Positions 6,480 to 10,427 of a stretch of 10,427 nucleotides of DNA are shown piece after piece. Below the pieces are notes generated by a model. It saw nothing but the letters and a program-made list of their open reading frames with translations. It did no database searches and was not told where the DNA came from. This DNA is from Lachnospiraceae bacterium UBA4292 (GTDB taxonomy: Bacteria; Bacillota; Clostridia; Lachnospirales; Lachnospiraceae), in NCBI GenBank assembly GCA_002395865.1, contig DGVE01000214.1, positions 1 to 10,427 on the forward strand. Direction: 5' to 3'. Position numbers and translations under genes: made by a program. The first letter of the stretch is position 1; each line of letters begins with the position of its first letter.

Positions 6480-6496
6480 TGTGAACGATTTTCACA
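6480..6496. repeat. 6-bp dyad upstream of the ABC operon, possible operator
   Basis: TGTGAA (6480-6485) and TTCACA (6491-6496) form a perfect inverted repeat around CGATT, 60 bases before ATG 6556. It lies where the operon's promoter should be, although I cannot pick out convincing -35 and -10 boxes there. Regulator unknown. Confidence 0.3.
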
Positions 6497-6555
6497 GAAA
6501 GAACACATTTAGGTGCGATTATAGGCGCATTGAAACTATAAGGAGCAGTGTTTTT

Positions 6556-7581
6556 ATGATAGAAGTTAAGAACCTAACAAAGAAATACGGCGATCATTTA
6601 GCCATAGAGGATATCAGCTTCCGGCTTGAGCCGGGGAAGATATACGGCTTTCTTGGACCTAACGGAGCCGGCAAATCGACCACTATGAACATCATGACAG
6701 GCTATCTGGCGGCGGACTCGGGCGAGGTGCTGATAAACGGCCACAGCATCAGTGAAGAGCCGGAGGAGGCGAAGGCAGTAATCGGCTACCTGCCGGAGAT
6801 ACCGCCCTTATACTCCGATATGACCGTGGAGGAATATATCACATTTGCGGCCAGACTTAAGAAGGTGAAGAAGGCCGATATAAAGAGTGCCGTCGACGAG
6901 GTAATAGAGAGGACCGGTCTGGGCGAGTACAGAAGGAGGCTTGTTGCTAACCTTTCGAAGGGCTACAAGCAGAGGACGGGACTCGCGCAGGCACTCATAG
7001 GAAAGCCGCAGATAATAATACTCGACGAGCCGACCGTAGGTCTGGACCCCGCGCAGATAATAGAGATCCGCGACCTGATAAAGACCCTGGGGAGGGATCA
7101 CACGGTGATACTCAGCTCGCACATCCTCTCTGAGATAAGCGCGGTCTGCGACCATTTGCTCATCATTGCCAGAGGGCATCTCATCGCCAGCGATACGCCT
7201 GCGGGGCTCATCAGACAATATTCGGAAAAGCCGAAGCTTGGCCTCACGGTAAAGGGCAGCCTGGGTGAGGTGGACTCTGTGCTGTCATCCGTTGAAAATA
7301 TCACCGCAGTTCAAACGGGCCCCTCATATACAGAGGAGGAGTGCATAGAGGCGCAGATCGAAGCACCCATGGGAGTGGATGTAAGGGAGGATGTGTTCAA
7401 GGCCTTCGCGCAGGCAGGACTGCCCGTGCTCGAGATGCGTTACTACAGACCCTCGCTTGAGGACATTTTTCTCCGGCTCACACGCGATGAGGAGGAGAAA
7501 GCCATCAGGCGTGAGGAGGAAGAGTACAGAAGGCGCTACAGCGGCAGAAATGTATCGGGTGAAGAGGAGGTGGATGAGTAA
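6556..7581 (+). CDS. GldA-like ABC transporter ATP-binding protein
   Basis: This is a 341-residue cytoplasmic ATPase of an ABC-2-type exporter. Visible motifs are Walker A G-P-N-G-A-G-K-S-T (34-42), G-Y-L-P-E-I-P-P-L-Y (77-86) at the Q-loop position, the signature L-S-K-G-Y (133-137), Walker B I-I-I-L-D-E-P (153-159) with Asp157 and catalytic Glu158, and the switch His189 in S-S-H-I-L-S-E-I. The P-E-x-x-P-L-Y form of the Q-loop is typical of the GldA subfamily. Residues ~210-310 form an accessory C-terminal domain, and the last ~35 residues are an unusually Glu/Arg-rich tail that may be helical. The start at 6556 has an AGGAG Shine-Dalgarno (6541-6545); an upstream in-frame GTG at 6481 lacks one. 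The stop overlaps the start of the permease gene by one base, so the two proteins are made together. The ATPase powers the neighbouring GldF-GldG fusion; the substrate is unknown. Confidence 0.9.
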   Translation: MIEVKNLTKKYGDHLAIEDISFRLEPGKIYGFLGPNGAGKSTTMNIMTGYLAADSGEVLINGHSISEEPEEAKAVIGYLPEIPPLYSDMTVEEYITFAARLKKVKKADIKSAVDEVIERTGLGEYRRRLVANLSKGYKQRTGLAQALIGKPQIIILDEPTVGLDPAQIIEIRDLIKTLGRDHTVILSSHILSEISAVCDHLLIIARGHLIASDTPAGLIRQYSEKPKLGLTVKGSLGEVDSVLSSVENITAVQTGPSYTEEECIEAQIEAPMGVDVREDVFKAFAQAGLPVLEMRYYRPSLEDIFLRLTRDEEEKAIRREEEEYRRRYSGRNVSGEEEVDE

Positions 7582-9878
7582 TGGCTGCGATATTCAGAAG
7601 AGAATTCAGATCCTATTTCACCGGAATGATAGGCCCTGTCGTGGTGGCACTTTTACTTTTGTTCCTTGGCCTCTACTACAGCGTCTACAATGTGATCAGC
7701 GGCAATCCGTACTTCGGCCGCGCGATATCAGGCGCTGCGGGCTACCTTATCGTCATCATACCGCTCCTCACCATGAGGTCGCTTCCCGAGGAGAAGAAGA
7801 CCAAGACCGACCAGATGCTTTTCACCGCGCCTGTGTCCACGACAGAGGTGGTGCTCGGCAAATATTTCGCCATGATCGCGGTATTTTCGATACCCGTGCT
7901 GATATCCTGCGTATTTCCAGTGATACTTGGCACCAAGCCCAGCCACAGCTACCTGATCGACTATTCGTCGATAGTTGCCTTCGTGCTTCTGGGCGCGGCA
8001 TACATAGCCATAGGCATGTTCATATCGTCCCTCACGGAGAGCCAGATCATAGCCGCGATAATGACATTTGCGGCATTCTTCCTTATGTCGATGGCGCCTA
8101 CACTGGCGGGTTTTATACCTGAGACGACATATATCAATGCGATAGGTTTCTGCATTGTTGCTCGGCTTCTGGGACTGATTATAAACCATCTTGTAAAAAA
8201 TCTGTACATTAGCGGAGGCTTCTTCATAGCGGCCTGCGCGGCTGTATGGATCATATATTTTATCAAGGGTGATATCTATGCCGGAGCACTCTCGAAGCTG
8301 CTCTCACTCATTACATTTCAAAATGGCATCACATATTTTGCTGCGGGTGTATTTGATGTGACGGCTGTTGTGATGTTCATAAGCATCGCGGTATTCTTTG
8401 TGTTCCTTACGATTCTGGCGCTTCAGAGGAGAAGACAGAGCTCCTTAAAGAGCGGTATCTATACCGTGTGCGTGAGCGCGCTGGTGGCTGTGATAGCCGT
8501 CGCAGTGAATCTGGTGGCGGGACAGCTTCCCGAGAGCGTCAAAAACATAGATATCTCACAGGCGCAGCTCTTCTCCATAGGCGACACGACTAAAAGCATC
8601 GTGAGAGCCCTCGAAGAAGACGTCACTGTCTACGTTCTGGCAAAGGACGGCCAGGAGGACAAGACTGTGATGCAGATGCTCGGAAAATACACCGACCAGA
8701 GCTCGAGAGTGAAGGTAAGCGTGATCGACCCCGACAAGAACCCTGTGCTTCTTAAGAACAACAACTTAAGCGCAGAGGCTCTCTCGGGCTACACCGATCT
8801 GCTGGTGGTGAGCGCGAAGAGGAGCAAGTTCATATCCTACAGGAGCATTTACAGCTATCTCTACGGAGACAATGCCTATTACATGTACATGTATTATGGC
8901 GACACCCAGTATCTTGCTACCAACTACTGTGGAGAGAAGCTGGTCACGAGCGCGATATCCTATGTGACGACCGACGATCTGCCGAAGATGTATACTCTTA
9001 CGGGTCACGGCGAGGTAGGCTTCACAAGCGCCATATCGAACCTTCTTTCGGAGAATAATTATGTGGTCGAGGATCTGAACCTGATATCACAGGCTGCGGT
9101 TCCGGAGGACTGCGATGTACTGGCCATCATCGACCCTTCCAGCGATCTCACCGAGGAGGAGATGACTCTGATACAGAATTACATCGTTCACGGCGGTGAC
9201 TGTATCATCATCAACTATTCAGGCAAGCAGAAGGATATGCTCAACTACAACAGGCTTCTGGCCTACTACGGCGTGGTGGTGCATTCGGATGGATATGTAT
9301 TCGAGCCGGCGGGCTACAACTACAATCAGGTCGCGTGGACTTTATACGAGCCGGTGAGCCAGGCACACGAGATCACGAAGAACATAAAGAACGGAGCCGT
9401 GCTCACTTCTTATGTTCAGCCCATACTTCAATATGATGACAAGAGAAATACTCTCAAAATAGAGACGCTTATATCGTCAAGCGCAGGTTCATGGTACAGG
9501 ACCGACCTCGAGAGCAAGCTCTACAATGAAAAGATCGATTCGGATGTCGACGGCCCCTTCGATCTGGCGGTGCTCATCACAGATCAGACGAACGAGGGCG
9601 AAGGAAGGATCGTGCTCTTCTCGACATACGACATTATCGCCTCGAAATATGTGGAGGGCAATCAGCCGTTTGCGAACGCGGAGGTATTTATAAACTCGGT
9701 AAATTATCTGTGCAGTCTGAGCACGACCATCAGCATTCCGGCCAAATCCGCCGACACGAAGTTAAACGCCGTAAGCACCTCGGACTACTATGTGAGCCTT
9801 GCCATATTCGTGATCATCCTGCCCGTGATCATCCTCATAACCGGCTTCGTCATCTGGTTCAGAAGAAGGAGAAGGTAG
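7581..9878 (+). CDS. Fused GldF-like permease and GldG-like auxiliary protein
   Basis: This is a 765-residue protein joining two components that are separate in Flavobacterium. Residues ~1-282 are an ABC-2-type permease with membrane segments at about 17-38, 52-66, 96-117, 131-150, 156-179, 211-229 and 260-281. A basic linker (L-Q-R-R-R-Q, 281-286) leads to a new membrane segment (about 293-314) that starts the GldG part. Residues ~320-735 are the extracytoplasmic ABC_transp_aux-type domain, with S-I-G-D-T-T-K at 332-338, the hallmark T-G-H-G-E at 474-478, and D-V-L-A-I-I-D-P at 512-519. A final membrane helix (about 737-760) ends in five arginines. GldA/F/G form an ABC transporter needed for gliding in flavobacteria, while homologues in non-gliding bacteria have no settled function. 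An AGGAGG Shine-Dalgarno (7565-7570) lies 10 bases before the ATG, which overlaps the ATPase stop (TAATG). The DUF4340 gene follows after 3 bases. Confidence 0.88.
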   Translation: MAAIFRREFRSYFTGMIGPVVVALLLLFLGLYYSVYNVISGNPYFGRAISGAAGYLIVIIPLLTMRSLPEEKKTKTDQMLFTAPVSTTEVVLGKYFAMIAVFSIPVLISCVFPVILGTKPSHSYLIDYSSIVAFVLLGAAYIAIGMFISSLTESQIIAAIMTFAAFFLMSMAPTLAGFIPETTYINAIGFCIVARLLGLIINHLVKNLYISGGFFIAACAAVWIIYFIKGDIYAGALSKLLSLITFQNGITYFAAGVFDVTAVVMFISIAVFFVFLTILALQRRRQSSLKSGIYTVCVSALVAVIAVAVNLVAGQLPESVKNIDISQAQLFSIGDTTKSIVRALEEDVTVYVLAKDGQEDKTVMQMLGKYTDQSSRVKVSVIDPDKNPVLLKNNNLSAEALSGYTDLLVVSAKRSKFISYRSIYSYLYGDNAYYMYMYYGDTQYLATNYCGEKLVTSAISYVTTDDLPKMYTLTGHGEVGFTSAISNLLSENNYVVEDLNLISQAAVPEDCDVLAIIDPSSDLTEEEMTLIQNYIVHGGDCIIINYSGKQKDMLNYNRLLAYYGVVVHSDGYVFEPAGYNYNQVAWTLYEPVSQAHEITKNIKNGAVLTSYVQPILQYDDKRNTLKIETLISSSAGSWYRTDLESKLYNEKIDSDVDGPFDLAVLITDQTNEGEGRIVLFSTYDIIASKYVEGNQPFANAEVFINSVNYLCSLSTTISIPAKSADTKLNAVSTSDYYVSLAIFVIILPVIILITGFVIWFRRRRR

Positions 9879-9881
9879 GCT

Positions 9882-10427
9882 ATGAAGAAGAAAACGGTCA
9901 AGAGGATAATTACTCTTATAGTGCTTCTGGCCATAAGCGGAGGCCTTCTGGCTGCGTATTTTCTGCTTAGGAACAAGCCGGATGATACTGCGGAAAATGA
10001 GACTGTGGCGCAGACACAGAGGCTTCTGGATATTGACAGCACGAGGATCACGAAGCTTTCGTACTCGTGCGAGCAGGGCATGCAGACTCTTACGAAGGAC
10101 GAACAGGGCGTGTGGACTTTTGACACTGAGCCGGACCTTCCCGTGAAGCAGAGCGATATTCAGGGCATTGCTGCGGCATTCGGTGCGATGACGGTCAAAA
10201 CGGTGATAGAAGAGAGTCCCGCGGACTATTCCGCATACGGTCTTGACAAGCCTGAATACACTGTCACGGCCTATGCGGACGGAATGGAGGTAACTGTCTA
10301 TTTCGGGACACAGGCCATGTCGGACGCCTCGGGAAGGTACGTGTATACCTCGCGGGACGGCCGCGTGGTGACGGCCTCCGGCGCGATCATTGACAGGCTG
10401 GTATTTGACCCTTACACGATCGCGGAG
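9882..10427 (+). CDS. DUF4340 domain protein, partial (3' end off the right edge)
   Basis: The frame is open for 182 codons from ATG 9882 to the window end. The N-terminus is basic (M-K-K-K-T-V-K-R) followed by a membrane anchor at about 9-29, so the rest is predicted to be outside the cytoplasm. The visible body shows one DUF4340 unit: a beta-rich stretch ending in G-V-W-T-F (76-80), then a helix-forming segment, then D-Y-S-A-Y-G-L-D-K-P-E-Y (114-125), a signature-like motif of the family. The start is 3 bases after the stop of the GldF-GldG gene, with a purine-rich Shine-Dalgarno inside that gene's end, so it is the third member of the operon. The function of DUF4340 is not established; its linkage to GldG suggests an extracytoplasmic accessory of the same ABC complex. 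Codon use matches the neighbouring genes, unlike the DUF4340 gene at the left end. Confidence 0.85.
   Translation, partial: MKKKTVKRIITLIVLLAISGGLLAAYFLLRNKPDDTAENETVAQTQRLLDIDSTRITKLSYSCEQGMQTLTKDEQGVWTFDTEPDLPVKQSDIQGIAAAFGAMTVKTVIEESPADYSAYGLDKPEYTVTAYADGMEVTVYFGTQAMSDASGRYVYTSRDGRVVTASGAIIDRLVFDPYTIAE

Noticed and set aside
6480..6496. CRP/FNR-type binding site
   Set aside because: TGTGA and TCACA are 7 bases apart, not the 6 of the CRP consensus, and no such regulator is visible.
1..10427. CRISPR arrays, insertion sequences, tRNA or rRNA genes
   Set aside because: No regularly spaced repeats, transposase motifs, tRNA cloverleaf elements or rRNA-like stretches were seen on either strand.

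Overview
Most of this window (about 1260 to the right end) looks like one low-to-mid-GC Clostridia genome, probably Lachnospiraceae. Arginine is mostly AGA/AGG (15 of 22 in the ABC ATPase gene) and ATA isoleucine is common. Promoters are textbook sigma-A type. The gene content also fits: an MBOAT O-acyltransferase followed by a DHHW-type protein, and a gliding-type (GldA/GldF-GldG/DUF4340) ABC system. The lineage is inferred from family knowledge and codon use, not from a search. The first ~1250 bases look different. They are GC-rich, nearly all arginines are CGC (16 of 17 codons), and the genes resemble a Verrucomicrobiota/Kiritimatiellota-type GldG tail followed by a DUF4340 protein.

Layout, left to right. 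On the minus strand lie the GC-rich DUF4340 gene (running off the left edge) and, just upstream of it, a hybrid reading frame. The first ~247 residues of that frame are a DHHW protein and the last ~68 are a GldG-like C-terminus. Upstream of it is a complete MBOAT acyltransferase gene with its own strong promoter. A 252-base divergent intergenic region carries promoters in both directions. On the plus strand follow a leaderless GH26-like (clan GH-A) glycosidase, an RsmJ-type 16S rRNA methyltransferase 2 bases behind it, a flavodoxin-fold NAD(P)H oxidoreductase with its own promoter and a clean intrinsic terminator, and then a tightly packed operon. The operon encodes a GldA-like ATPase, a fused GldF permease-GldG protein, and a second DUF4340 protein cut by the right edge.

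How the genes may work together. MBOAT plus DHHW is the usual pairing for O-acetylation of an exported polysaccharide: the membrane enzyme moves acetyl groups across, and the SGNH-like partner transfers them. Here the partner's catalytic C-terminal half is missing because of the hybrid junction. The right-hand operon would make a membrane ABC complex with a large extracytoplasmic GldG-like domain and a membrane-anchored DUF4340 accessory protein. Its substrate in non-gliding bacteria is unknown.

The main anomaly is the hybrid frame near 1240-1265, where gene family and codon use change together. A chimeric metagenome assembly is the most economical explanation. Genuine recombination between distant taxa is the alternative. 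I see no CRISPR array, mobile element, rRNA or tRNA gene, and no gene-free stretch over 300 bases.
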